Origin: Burkholderia sp. Bp9143
GTDB lineage: Bacteria > Pseudomonadota > Gammaproteobacteria > Burkholderiales > Burkholderiaceae
Direction of reading: 5' to 3'
DNA length: 64,000 nucleotides
Assembly: GCF_003853645.1 (NCBI RefSeq)
Contig: NZ_QTPO01000036.1
Coordinates: 1 to 64,000 of the forward strand
A program made the position numbers and the translations under genes. The notes below the pieces were generated by a model that searched no databases, was not told the DNA's origin, and was given only the letters and a program-made list of their open reading frames with translations. This document shows positions 17,870 to 25,605 of the stretch, piece by piece (the stretch's first letter is position 1; each line of letters starts with the position of its first letter).

Positions 17870-17893
17870 GGGTTACGGATAATTCCGTAACCC
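17870..17893. terminator. Perfect 10-bp hairpin, probable displaced tRNA-Thr terminator
   Basis: GGGTTACGGA pairs with TCCGTAACCC over a four-base loop. It lies 10 bases to the left of attL. Read on the minus strand it would directly follow the tRNA-Thr 3' end if the island were removed, so it is probably the original terminator of the tRNA transcript, now 20 kb away. It could also end the higBA transcript from the other side. Confidence 0.55.
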
Positions 17894-17902
17894 ACTTTCG
17901 GA

Positions 17903-17922
17903 TTTGGTGCGGCTGCAGGATC
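17903..17922. repeat. attL: imperfect copy of the tRNA-Thr 3' end
   Basis: TTTGGTGCGGCTGCAGGATC aligns with 37961-37982 (the tRNA 3' end including the CCA complement) with just two one-base gaps, a missing C in each half. A P4-type integrase gene lies beside the intact tRNA at the other end, so this is the expected left attachment site. The two gaps show drift or a diverged crossover site. Confidence 0.7.
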
Positions 17923-17982
17923 AACAATCCTCATCCAATCCACTGATTCAAAACGAAAATTGAATCAACGATTGGAGCACAA

Positions 17983-18002
17983 ACCCCCAAACATACCCCC
18001 AA
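17983..18002. repeat. Arm-type repeats near attL (two ACCCCCAA copies)
   Basis: ACCCCCAA at 17983-17990 and TACCCCCAA at 17994-18002, 60-80 bases inside attL. The same nonamer occurs between the integrase gene and attR (37809-37851). Short repeats flanking the core on both arms are typical binding sites for the N-terminal domain of tyrosine integrases. Confidence 0.55.
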
Positions 18003-18086
18003 TCGGTTAAGCCCATGCGGACGAGGCCATCGAGCGAGAAATTGCGGCGTAAGTCGTCGATCGCCGGCCGCCCGAACAGAAAACTT

Positions 18087-18202
18087 CTGGAGATTTGGAG
18101 ATATACGCTCAATTCACCCCGGAAGCCTTACTGGGCAAGGGTCCGACTATCTCCAAGTGTATCTCCAAAACACTCATTTACTTGGAGACAAAGTTGGAGA
18201 TA
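18087..18202. repeat. Left iteron cluster, six TATCTCCAA-like nonamers
   Basis: TATCTCCAA occurs forward at 18148-18156 and 18160-18168, and inverted at 18095-18103 and 18194-18202. Two variants are inverted at 18087-18095 (CTGGAGATT) and 18182-18190 (TTGGAGACA). The same nonamer forms a second cluster at 36109-36211 after the primase-helicase gene. In phage P4 the replication initiator binds iterons in two separate sites (ori and crr), so a similar role is plausible; binding by an excisionase is the alternative. Confidence 0.65.
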
Positions 18203-18332
18203 GCCGGCAAATAGGTCGCATGACGCCAGCCGTGTCGAGAAGCACCCTGCGGTCTGGAACGCTGCGCGCAAAGAAACTCCCGTGCCGCAGCCCTCCCCGA
18301 TGCCACGGCAAAAGCTAGCCTTGTGTTCAATG

Positions 18333-18345
18333 AAAAGTGACTTTG
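18333..18345. repeat. Palindromic site CAAAGTNACTTTG, copy 1
   Basis: AAAAGTGACTTTG, one mismatch from the palindrome. It lies 120 bases before the PAAR gene. Four copies occur in the island, at the edges of gene modules. Confidence 0.5.
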
Positions 18346-18464
18346 GCCGGTCAAAAATTGCACCGCGCCATTCACTTGCGAAGCCTCCCGGCAACTTTGA
18401 CAGGGTAGTTACCCTTATTCGGTGCGTGCTACAGTCCTCGCAAAATTTCAACAGAGGATTCGGC

Positions 18465-18992
18465 ATGAGTTCTGCGTTCATTCGGGAAGGCGATACGACC
18501 TCGCACGGTGGCCGGGTGCTCGCCTGCACGTCTACCAACATCGTCTTCGGCAAGCCACTCGCCCTCGAAGGCGACATGGTGTCGTGCCCGAAATGCAGTG
18601 GCGTCTATCCGATCATCGGCGTCCGGGTGCGCAGCATGACGTTCGGCGGACGGGCCGTGGCGACCGATGGGGACAAGACGGCGTGCGGCGCAACGCTGAT
18701 CGCGTCGCAAGACGAGGCGACGGTAGAACCGACGTCCGGCGCGGGCGGCTCGATCGGCGCGGGTAGAAGCGTTCTGGCACAGAACGTCACGCAGGACGAT
18801 GGCGCGTATCGCGGACGCTTCCAGCTCGTCGACGACAGGACGCGCGAACCGATCGCCAACCACCCGTACACGGTGACGTCGGCGGACGGCAAGACGATCC
18901 AGGGCACGACCGATGCGAGCGGCCACACTGATTGGCTCAGCAGCCACCAGGCCTCTTCCCTATCTTTCCAGCAGCCCGGGAGTAGTGAATGA
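18465..18992 (+). CDS. PAAR-domain T6SS spike-tip protein
   Basis: The start follows AGAGGATTCGGC and begins MSSAFIREGDTTSHGGRVLA, the classical PAAR opening (GDxTxHGG). The PAAR fold runs to about residue 90 with paired cysteines (VSCPKCSGVYPIIG) and the closing ATDGDKTACGATLIAS. A ~65-residue linker follows (YRGRFQLVDDRTREPIANHPYTVTSADGKTIQG...), similar to prepackaged-effector linkers. It sharpens the VgrG tip and carries effectors. Its stop overlaps the start of the next gene by 4 bases, so the VRR-NUC protein is probably its cargo partner. Confidence 0.88.
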   Translation: MSSAFIREGDTTSHGGRVLACTSTNIVFGKPLALEGDMVSCPKCSGVYPIIGVRVRSMTFGGRAVATDGDKTACGATLIASQDEATVEPTSGAGGSIGAGRSVLAQNVTQDDGAYRGRFQLVDDRTREPIANHPYTVTSADGKTIQGTTDASGHTDWLSSHQASSLSFQQPGSSE

Positions 18993-19717
18993 GCGGCGGC
19001 TACTCCCCAGGCTCGTCGCCTGGGGGCATGAGCCCAACCGGCCAGACGACTCAGGTAGGGGTAAGTGCCGCCAAGCTCTCACCGAAAGACCGCAAGGTTC
19101 TGTGTCACACGTTCTGCGAGTGCCGGCGCATCGGCGTCGCAACGAAAGCCGGAACCATCCAGCGGCAGCGGTGCGTTGAGATGCGCCTCGGGCTGCCGAA
19201 CGAAGTGTCGAAGATGCAGACAGGCGTTCCGACCGAATACCGCCCGGAACAGCCGTACGATATGACAACGGATCCGCCTGAGCCGATCGTGGACTACGAG
19301 GACCCTCTCGAGCCCAATACAGGGATTCGGCAGTGGATCAAGGACAAGTGGCCGAGCAAGGGCAAGAAGTACGAGAAGGGCGACGTGCGCCGCCCCGACG
19401 TCGTCATCGTGAACGACCCGGCACTGCCGCCCGTGCAGTCGAACATCAAGACCGTCGTGGAGATGAAGTTCCCCGGGGACACGTACGGGCCCGACCAGGA
19501 AGACGACTATATCGAGATCGCCGGCGGCCCGTCCAAGTTCGTCCACCTCGGCGCGGCTGACTGCGGATGCGGCGACGACGACGGGCAGAAGAAGACTTCG
19601 CGCTCAAGGCAAACCGCCTCACAATCTGATCTGGACGAACTGTACGGGACCAGTCCCAGCGCGCCCGGAGCCCCGCCGCTCCCGCCGCCGCAACTCCAGC
19701 CGTTCCCTGCTTTGTAA
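18989..19717 (+). CDS. VRR-NUC nuclease, predicted T6SS effector
   Basis: A 242-residue protein. A cysteine cluster (VLCHTFCECRRIG) lies near residue 40. The nuclease region is RRPDVVIVNDPALPP, IKTVVEMKFPGDTYG, EDDYIEIAGGPSKFVHL, carrying the D-(x)n-ExK signature of the VRR-NUC branch of PD-(D/E)XK nucleases; a cysteine pair ADCGCGDDD follows. The tail is proline-rich. It overlaps the PAAR gene by 4 bases and is followed by a DUF3396 gene. This is the arrangement known for VRR-NUC T6SS effectors such as TseV with their DUF3396 immunity proteins. Confidence 0.78.
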   Translation: MSGGYSPGSSPGGMSPTGQTTQVGVSAAKLSPKDRKVLCHTFCECRRIGVATKAGTIQRQRCVEMRLGLPNEVSKMQTGVPTEYRPEQPYDMTTDPPEPIVDYEDPLEPNTGIRQWIKDKWPSKGKKYEKGDVRRPDVVIVNDPALPPVQSNIKTVVEMKFPGDTYGPDQEDDYIEIAGGPSKFVHLGAADCGCGDDDGQKKTSRSRQTASQSDLDELYGTSPSAPGAPPLPPPQLQPFPAL

Positions 19718-19726
19718 GCTGACGCC

Positions 19727-20842
19727 ATGACAAACGACGAAATCGCCGCCTGGGCCAAGGATCCGCGTCGAGCGGACACGATGCCCTTCGGCCTGTACGA
19801 GCCCGCGCACCAGAAGGGCATCACCGGTGCCGCCTTGGTTGTGCGGGGCGTGCTCTACTTCCGCGACGGCTTCACACCCGCCGTCCGCCAAGCCTTGGTG
19901 CGCTGCTTCACGCAATACAACGCGGCGATCGAGGAATATAACCAAGCGCTCCAGGTGGCAGCCGGCGAGCAGCCGTCGAAATCCGGGCCGCTGCGTTGGC
20001 TGTACGCCGAGGGACAAGAGCCGGCCCAATACGACAAAGCTCTGGGATTCGAGAGCATCGCGGCGCGCGTTCCCGCCGATGAAACGCTCGCGGTCGCCAT
20101 GACGAGCGCCGAGCACAAGCTCGCCACCGGGTTCTACGAATTTACCGTGTTCGCGCTGAGCGAAGGGAAAGCAGCGCGCAAGCGCGGTCTCGACGGCCTG
20201 GCCTTCACGGTGCCGCGCGCGTTTCTCCTCCAGCGGCCGGGCGTATTCGAAACGCTGTTCAATGCCTTCGCGAAGGATCTACCGACCGTCCACGGGCACG
20301 GCGGCCTGGCCGTGAACGTGCCTCCGATGGGGCGGCGGCCGAACGAGGCCAGCGAGTATTTCTACGCGCGCCGCTTCGGGCCTGGCATCGACGTCGGCGA
20401 TCCGATGCGGTCGACTGTCCGCAAGCTCTACACGAAGATCAAGACCGTTGACTGGCTGAACGCGCTCGACGGGGATCTCGTTCGCGCGGCTGGCGGCGCA
20501 TCGTCGCTCATGCTTCCGCCGGACTGGTTCTCCCGTCAGCCATTCGGCGATGACGGACTACTGATCAAGGCCGGTGTCGCACCGGAGTCGGGCGTGTTCA
20601 ACGGACCGGGAATTCCCGTCTCGCCGCCGGCCGCGTACGTCATTCTGAATCGCGCGCTGAAGCCGATCATTGCGGATTCGGTCGATACCCTGCAGGACGG
20701 GACGCTCGATAGCACTGCGCCCCTGCTCAATACGGTCGTCGCGACCGAAGGATGGCTGCGCCGCTTTGATGTGTCGGATGACCAGCTCAACGCCTACTGG
20801 GCGGAGCTGCACAAAACACCAAAACTCCATAAGGATGCGTAG
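19727..20842 (+). CDS. DUF3396 (type VI immunity) family protein
   Basis: A 371-residue protein starting 9 bases after the VRR-NUC stop. Features of DUF3396 are GVLYFRDGFTPAVRQALVRC, GPLRWLYAEGQ, GFESIAARVPADE, YEFTVFALSE and the C-terminal aromatic SEYFYARRFGPGIDVGDPM, VKTVDWLNALDGDLV. TsiV-type immunity proteins of VRR-NUC effectors belong to this family, so it is probably the cytoplasmic inhibitor of the preceding nuclease. Confidence 0.78.
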   Translation: MTNDEIAAWAKDPRRADTMPFGLYEPAHQKGITGAALVVRGVLYFRDGFTPAVRQALVRCFTQYNAAIEEYNQALQVAAGEQPSKSGPLRWLYAEGQEPAQYDKALGFESIAARVPADETLAVAMTSAEHKLATGFYEFTVFALSEGKAARKRGLDGLAFTVPRAFLLQRPGVFETLFNAFAKDLPTVHGHGGLAVNVPPMGRRPNEASEYFYARRFGPGIDVGDPMRSTVRKLYTKIKTVDWLNALDGDLVRAAGGASSLMLPPDWFSRQPFGDDGLLIKAGVAPESGVFNGPGIPVSPPAAYVILNRALKPIIADSVDTLQDGTLDSTAPLLNTVVATEGWLRRFDVSDDQLNAYWAELHKTPKLHKDA

Positions 20843-21170
20843 CCGTCTAGGCGCGAGCGTCGTTCGCGAAAGACACTGCCTTCGGAGCTTTACCGGCACG
20901 CGACATTTCTTGTTACATCAAAGCCTTACGCAACTCGCAAACTGCAAAGCCAAAGCTGCACAAGGTTAATCAAGGCCGATCCAGCCCGTCCAGGCGGCAA
21001 TTTAGCTGTACAACGTCGCGCTGTTCCGCCACGGCTACTGCCTCGAGCTTCGCGTCACGCGGGACGCAGCCACCGGCGAATCGCGACGGCATGCCCCTGC
21101 TCGCACCAGAAGTGCCGAACTCGCGCAGAAATCTGTTGACTAAACCGTAACCTTGCACTACCCTCCGCTC

Positions 21171-21210
21171 ACCAGCGGCGGCGCCTATGTATACCGGCGC
21201 CGCCGCTGGT
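21171..21210. terminator. Perfect 15-bp GC-rich hairpin
   Basis: ACCAGCGGCGGCGCC pairs perfectly with GGCGCCGCCGCTGGT over a 10-base loop. There is no T run. It lies 27 bases before the -35 element of the next operon and probably insulates it from upstream transcription. Confidence 0.6.
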
Positions 21211-21236
21211 GATTGAGGCAAAAGTTAAAGTAGAAC

Positions 21237-21266
21237 TTGAAATTTGCACTGTATAAACATACAGTG
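21237..21266 (+). promoter_or_regulatory. Predicted promoter overlapped by a LexA (SOS) box
   Basis: TTGAAA (21237-21242) and TACAGT (21261-21266) are 18 bases apart. The 16-mer CTGTATAAACATACAG at 21250-21265 fits the LexA consensus CTGT-N8-ACAG with an AT-rich centre and covers the -10 region. LexA binding here would repress the operon until DNA damage. Based on the sequence match alone. Confidence 0.65.
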
Positions 21267-21328
21267 ATGCCATGTGGCTATTGGAGCCGAGCGTCGCGAA
21301 CACGACAAACACCGGCGAGGAAAAGGAA

Positions 21329-21781
21329 ATGACGGTTACAGCACTGCAGCTCGCAGGGGAGATCATTCGCCGCTCCAGCGCGAATGGCCGTCTATTGACC
21401 AATTTGTCAGTGCAGAAGCTGGCCTATTTTTGCCATGGCTGGCACTTGGCGCTGAAAGGTACACCACTTGTTAGCGAGAGGTTCGCTGCATGGAAGTTTG
21501 GGCCGGTCCTCCCGAGCGCTTATCACATGCTGAAGGTGTTCTCTTCGAATCCCATCCCACCATCGCATCCGCTCGTCGGAACGGCACCGACCCTTTTGGA
21601 TGCCGATTCGGCAAGCGTCGTTGATCGCGTCCTTGAGTTGTATGGTCGCTACACTGGCGCGCAGCTCGTGGATATGTCCCATGTTGCGGGCGGCCCGTGG
21701 GCAACGGCATGGGAAGCGGGCCAGAGCGAGCTCGATGATGTCGCAATCCAAGCGTATTTCCGGTCGCTCATTAAGCACTAA
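21329..21781 (+). CDS. Panacea (DUF4065/SocA-like) domain protein
   Basis: The start was chosen at an ATG with GAGGAAAAGGAA upstream; an earlier ATG at 21272 sits almost on the predicted transcription start. It has 150 residues with the Panacea fold: ALQLAGEIIRRSS, LTNLSVQKLAYFCHGWHLAL, LVSERFAAWKFGPVLPSAYHML, GGPWATAW. Panacea proteins act as antitoxins or protease adaptors (SocA) in toxin-antitoxin and phage-related loci. Here it is the first gene of a four-gene operon behind a LexA box, which suggests it restrains one of the following proteins. Confidence 0.8.
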   Translation: MTVTALQLAGEIIRRSSANGRLLTNLSVQKLAYFCHGWHLALKGTPLVSERFAAWKFGPVLPSAYHMLKVFSSNPIPPSHPLVGTAPTLLDADSASVVDRVLELYGRYTGAQLVDMSHVAGGPWATAWEAGQSELDDVAIQAYFRSLIKH

Positions 21782-21795
21782 GCCGCGGGGGAGCG

Positions 21796-22740
21796 GTGTC
21801 CGATACAACTGAAGAAAATGGCGGCGGCACCGCCGAAGGCGTTGATACGTCCGGAATTACCATTGTCGAAACACCTGTGGGGGTAGCTCCGCCGGTTGCC
21901 GATGCTGGATTTGTTGCCGATTCTCCGCGTCATGCGGAGTACGAAGAGAGAATTGTTGCATTCGTCGACGTCTTAGGGTTCAAGGAGATTATCAAGCGAT
22001 CCGCCACTGAGCCCGAACTCGTCCGCAAAGTTCACCACGCCCTTGATGTACGCAACAACGATTGGGCGACCGTGTTCGCGGCCGACGTCGGTTTGGACAT
22101 GACGGCCGCCGACTTCCAGGATCGACTGCACTCGTTCTCCGATTTCGTGGTCGTATCGGTCCGACCCGATATCCGCGAAATTGGCTTGATGGTCTACATC
22201 ATCTTCAAGATTTGCCGGCAGCTTCTCGTTTCCGGCTTTCTAAGCCGCGGCGGTATCGCAAAAGGTCTGCTATATCATCGCGACGACTCCGGGAAAGATG
22301 CCGAGGCCGGGCCGCCGATGGTTTTCGGACCGGCGTTCGTCGAAGCCTACTTGTTCGAGTCGTCTCACGCGGACGGCCCACGCGTCATTCTTCAGAACAA
22401 GGTCCGGGAGCACATCCTTCGAAAATGTTCCGAATTGCCCGATACGAAGTTGACATCGTTTCTCCGGACGCACGTCCAACGTGCCGCGGACGGACCTGCC
22501 TTCATCGACATCTTTGCCGATTTCGGACCGAACGAGTACTACGAAACAGCGCCTGATATTTCATCTGAGGTCGAGACTATTCGGGCGCATATCTGCGACG
22601 CACTCAACCGCACCGCCGACAAACCGTTGTACTTCAAGAAGAACGCTCAGTTGGCACGCCAATTTAACGCTGCACTGGAAAAAGCTGGACGCGAAGAGCT
22701 TATGATCAACGGCGATCAGCTTCCGACCCGCGAGTACTAA
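21796..22740 (+). CDS. Nucleotide-cyclase-like (class III cyclase homology) protein
   Basis: A GTG start 14 bases after the previous stop gives 314 residues. The first ~50 are low-complexity. The core resembles class III nucleotidyl cyclases: IVAFVDVLGFKEII (first metal aspartate), LHSFSDFVVVSVRP (second aspartate region), FLSRGGIAKGLLYH, VFGPAFVEAYLFESSHADGPRVIL. Proteins of this type are usually annotated as hypothetical. Whether it makes a cyclic nucleotide is unknown. In Pycsar defence a cyclase is paired with a membrane or TIR effector, which is absent here. It lies between the Panacea gene and a DNA methylase. Confidence 0.55.
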   Translation: MSDTTEENGGGTAEGVDTSGITIVETPVGVAPPVADAGFVADSPRHAEYEERIVAFVDVLGFKEIIKRSATEPELVRKVHHALDVRNNDWATVFAADVGLDMTAADFQDRLHSFSDFVVVSVRPDIREIGLMVYIIFKICRQLLVSGFLSRGGIAKGLLYHRDDSGKDAEAGPPMVFGPAFVEAYLFESSHADGPRVILQNKVREHILRKCSELPDTKLTSFLRTHVQRAADGPAFIDIFADFGPNEYYETAPDISSEVETIRAHICDALNRTADKPLYFKKNAQLARQFNAALEKAGREELMINGDQLPTREY

Positions 22741-22783
22741 TTCACGCGCTCCCGTTAAGAGCGGCGGCGCTGCTTCCCTGGAT

Positions 22784-24457
22784 TTGCAAGTGACTCTCGT
22801 ACACTCCATCGATCCCGACGATACGCCCGCTCTCCGTAAGGAGCGAGGCGCATTCTTCACGCCCGATGCGATCACCCGATTTGTCGTCAACTGGGCCATT
22901 CGGACGCCGGACGACTTGACATTGGAACCGTCTGCAGGCGATGCAGCGTTCCTTGTCGCCGCTGTGGACCGCCTGCGCGCTCTGAACCCGCGCAAGGATT
23001 CGCGCCCGACTGTCGATGGCGTCGAGATTCACGCACACAGCGCTCGCATTGCGGACAAACGCGTCCGTGAAGCTGGTGGTAAGGCTCAAATTCTGCACAG
23101 CGACTTTTTCGCGGTCGAACCGAACCCGGTCTACGACGCAGTTGTCGGCAACCCGCCTTATATTCGCTACCAGGATTTTTCCGGCGAATCACGCGCACGA
23201 TCCCGCGAGGCCGCCCTTCGGGGTGGTGTATCGCTGACCGGCCTCGCCTCCAGTTGGGCCGCATTCACTGTTCACTCCGCTATGTTCTTGAAGCGGGGTG
23301 GTCGGCTCGGACTCGTACTCCCGGCCGAATTGCTTTCCGTGAACTATGCGGCTCCCGTGCGCCGATTTCTATTCAACCGCTTTCGCGACGTGGAGCTCGT
23401 GCTCTTTGATGAGCAGGTGTTCCCCGAGGCCGAGGCCGACGTCGTGCTCCTACTAGCCGACGGTTATCTCGAAGGCCCGGCACATCACGCGACTATTCGG
23501 CAATCGAAGAACGTCGCCGACCTTGCGTCGCTTGGCGCAGGACAAATTTGGAGGCCGACTGATCCGGCGGCCAAGTGGACAAGCAGCCTGATTGACCCGA
23601 AAGCGATCGAGCCGCTGCACGAGCTACTGCAGCGGGGACTGTTTACTCACTTGGAAACGTGGGGAGACACTACTCTCGGAATTGTCACAGGCAACAACAA
23701 GTACTTCACTCTCTCGCCAAAGCGAGTGAAGGAGCTCGGCCTGCGTCGCAATGAATTGCTGCGCCTTTCGCCGCCAGGAAGTTCTCACCTGCGTGGCCTC
23801 TCGCTCTCCAGCGCTATGCTGACCAAGCTGGGCCGCGAGGGGCACGCTACCTATCTTTTTTATCCAAGCGATCCACCCTCCGCTGAAGCCGCAGCGTACA
23901 TCGAAGACGGCCATCGGACTGGTGTCGATACGGCATATAAGTGCCGCGTCCGCAAGACTTGGTACCAAGTGCCGCTTGTCCCTCCCGCGGACTTGTTATT
24001 GACCTGCATGAACGCGGACACGCCCAGGCTTACCGCAAACGATGCTGGGGCTCGCCACCTCAACTCGGTGCATGGGGTGTACCTCGACGGCGTGCACCGA
24101 GAACTCGGCCGTGAGCTTTTGCCGCTTGCAAGCCTGAACTCGGTCACGCTCCTGCATGCAGAGATGGTTGGTCGCGCCTATGGCGGGGGCATATTGAAGA
24201 TTGAGCCAAAGGAGGCAGATGTATGGGCGATGCCTTCACCCGAGTTGATATTGGCCCGAGCCAACGCACTTCGCGCAATCAAGCAGCAAGTCGCTGACCT
24301 CCTCGACGAAGGCAGACTGCTCGACGCCGTCGAGATCGTAGACAAAATAATTCTTCATGGATGTGGTGACTTGTCAGCAAAACACGTCAAACGCATCCGG
24401 CAAGCGAGAGCCGAGCTCGCCCACCGCCGTACAGTGAGGGCAGCCAGTGGCCGCTAA
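22784..24457 (+). CDS. N6-adenine DNA methyltransferase (Eco57I/type II gamma-like)
   Basis: The frame opens at TTG (22784) or GTG (22790) with weak RBS evidence. A protein of 557 residues: the SAM motif is LTLEPSAGDAAFLVAA, the catalytic motif AVVGNPPYIRYQDF (NPPY), then RGGRLGLVLPAELLSVNYAAPVRRFL. It continues with a long target-recognition region to VGRAYGGGILKIEPKEADVW. The N-terminus has KERGAFFTPDAITRFVVNWA, usual for this class. It presumably modifies the recognition sequence of its nuclease partner, encoded by the overlapping next gene. Confidence 0.88.
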   Translation: MQVTLVHSIDPDDTPALRKERGAFFTPDAITRFVVNWAIRTPDDLTLEPSAGDAAFLVAAVDRLRALNPRKDSRPTVDGVEIHAHSARIADKRVREAGGKAQILHSDFFAVEPNPVYDAVVGNPPYIRYQDFSGESRARSREAALRGGVSLTGLASSWAAFTVHSAMFLKRGGRLGLVLPAELLSVNYAAPVRRFLFNRFRDVELVLFDEQVFPEAEADVVLLLADGYLEGPAHHATIRQSKNVADLASLGAGQIWRPTDPAAKWTSSLIDPKAIEPLHELLQRGLFTHLETWGDTTLGIVTGNNKYFTLSPKRVKELGLRRNELLRLSPPGSSHLRGLSLSSAMLTKLGREGHATYLFYPSDPPSAEAAAYIEDGHRTGVDTAYKCRVRKTWYQVPLVPPADLLLTCMNADTPRLTANDAGARHLNSVHGVYLDGVHRELGRELLPLASLNSVTLLHAEMVGRAYGGGILKIEPKEADVWAMPSPELILARANALRAIKQQVADLLDEGRLLDAVEIVDKIILHGCGDLSAKHVKRIRQARAELAHRRTVRAASGR

Positions 24458-25469
24458 ACAATCTACAAAAGCAAAAGCCTGGGTCCTTTTCGACCGAATC
24501 GTAGACCTCGCCGCCCCTAGCGGTGCCCACAGCAATCCTTGGAAAAAATACTCCGACGGACAGTTGTGCTTCGAGCCGGACTACGACACGCTCGTCCGAT
24601 TGCTGGGTGTCCCGCTTTACTTAAATGCAGAGACTCAATCCGGGGTTCCCGCGTTGGCACTCGATGTATGGCTCAGCTATGAGCTACGACGAGCAGGCTT
24701 CGGTAAAGATCAAGCTTGGCCGCGACCAGTCCATCCCCGCATCCTGCCGGCGCCTGTCGCAGCGTTGCTGAAGGAACTACCCCGCAAGGTCGGAGATGCT
24801 GTTGCCGAACGACTGACCAAAGAGGCGTCGATCCGTGATGTCACGTCCTCGAGCGCGTCCATCCTTGGCAAGAATTATCTCAAGCAGGTTGACGTAATCA
24901 TCACGGACTGGGCCACGGGGCCCGAGTTGCTGATTTCGACAAAGCGAATGGATTCCTCTTACGGAAAAAATGCCCCGAACCGAGTCGAGGAGTCGTACGG
25001 TGATGCTAAGAACCTGCGATTGAGGCATCCCCTTGCTGCTCTCGGCTTCGTGTTTGGGCTCCGTTCCGACATCCTGCAAAAAGAACCCCGTACTGCGGCG
25101 TGGCTCTTCGATTTGCTCGGCAAGCTCGGACGCGAAGACGATGCGTACCACGCCACCTGCCTGGTCTTGATGGAATACGCGGACGACGCTCATATACCGG
25201 ACACCGGGGAAGAAAGGCACGTCGAAGGCGTGCCGGAACCAGGCCTCGAACCGGACAAAGAGGAAGATCTGCCCGCACCCGCCTCCGAGTCCGAAGTCGA
25301 CAGGGAGATTGCGCGACTACCAAAGGTGACAATCCTTGAAAAAGAGACTCCAGAAGACCTCGCTCCTGGACGCTTCCTCGCGGCAATGGTCACGCGTGTT
25401 CTTGACGCAACACCGGTCAACATGCACGAGACAGCGCGGCAACGTCGTGCTTCGCCCGAACTCGGATAG
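24447..25469 (+). CDS. Predicted restriction-endonuclease-like partner of the methylase
   Basis: GTG start overlapping the methylase by 11 bases; 340 residues. I do not recognise a named REase family. QVDVIITDWATGPELLISTK could be a PD-(D/E)XK core (D, then E-x5-K), followed by MDSSYGKNAPNRVEESYGDAKNLRLRHPLAALGF, a well-formed helical region. The C-terminal 80 residues are acidic and probably disordered. Gene order, overlap and length fit a type II restriction enzyme beside its methylase. A role as a non-cutting accessory cannot be excluded. Confidence 0.6.
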   Translation: MAAKQSTKAKAWVLFDRIVDLAAPSGAHSNPWKKYSDGQLCFEPDYDTLVRLLGVPLYLNAETQSGVPALALDVWLSYELRRAGFGKDQAWPRPVHPRILPAPVAALLKELPRKVGDAVAERLTKEASIRDVTSSSASILGKNYLKQVDVIITDWATGPELLISTKRMDSSYGKNAPNRVEESYGDAKNLRLRHPLAALGFVFGLRSDILQKEPRTAAWLFDLLGKLGREDDAYHATCLVLMEYADDAHIPDTGEERHVEGVPEPGLEPDKEEDLPAPASESEVDREIARLPKVTILEKETPEDLAPGRFLAAMVTRVLDATPVNMHETARQRRASPELG

Positions 25470-25573
25470 GGTGCGGTAAAAACCGGCCAGGCATATATGA
25501 GCATTTACGCATAATGAGGAGATGCCGCGGTGTGATTTCGAAACAGATTCGAAAGGTGCGATATACCCGCTGT

Positions 25574-25595
25574 TAGAATGAGGTCCCTTATTCTA
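25574..25595. promoter_or_regulatory. Imperfect palindrome before the 112-residue gene
   Basis: TAGAAT and ATTCTA frame an imperfect inner repeat (GAGG/CCTT) just upstream of the RBS. Possible operator or small hairpin; nothing more can be said. Confidence 0.3.
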
Positions 25596-25605
25596 GGAGA
25601 CCGAT

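Larger units (their letters stand above)
17725..18464. other. Left junction region of the integrative element
   Basis: About 740 bases without a convincing gene. It holds, in order, a perfect hairpin (17870-17893), the imperfect tRNA end copy (17903-17922), two ACCCCCAA repeats (17983-18002), six TATCTCCAA iterons (18087-18202), and one AAAAGTGACTTTG site (18333-18345), ending in the leader of the PAAR gene. These are listed separately. Confidence 0.6.
20843..21328. other. Intergenic region with terminator and SOS-type promoter
   Basis: About 486 bases. The first 320 hold nothing I can support. A 15-bp hairpin lies at 21171-21210, then a promoter overlapped by a LexA-type box at 21237-21266 and the 5' leader of the next operon. 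Confidence 0.6.

Noticed and set aside
18087-18202. CRISPR array
   Set aside because: The repeats are 9 bases, in both orientations, with no regular spacers and no cas genes; no CRISPR array was seen anywhere in the window.
18397-18435. TTGACA at 18397 as the -35 box of the PAAR gene promoter
   Set aside because: No acceptable -10 hexamer lies 15-19 bases downstream; the nearest (TACAGT) is 27 bases away.
21329-25469. Naming the operon Pycsar, CBASS or BREX
   Set aside because: No Pycsar or CBASS effector is present, and no BREX core genes such as brxC or pglZ; the cyclase resemblance alone is not enough.
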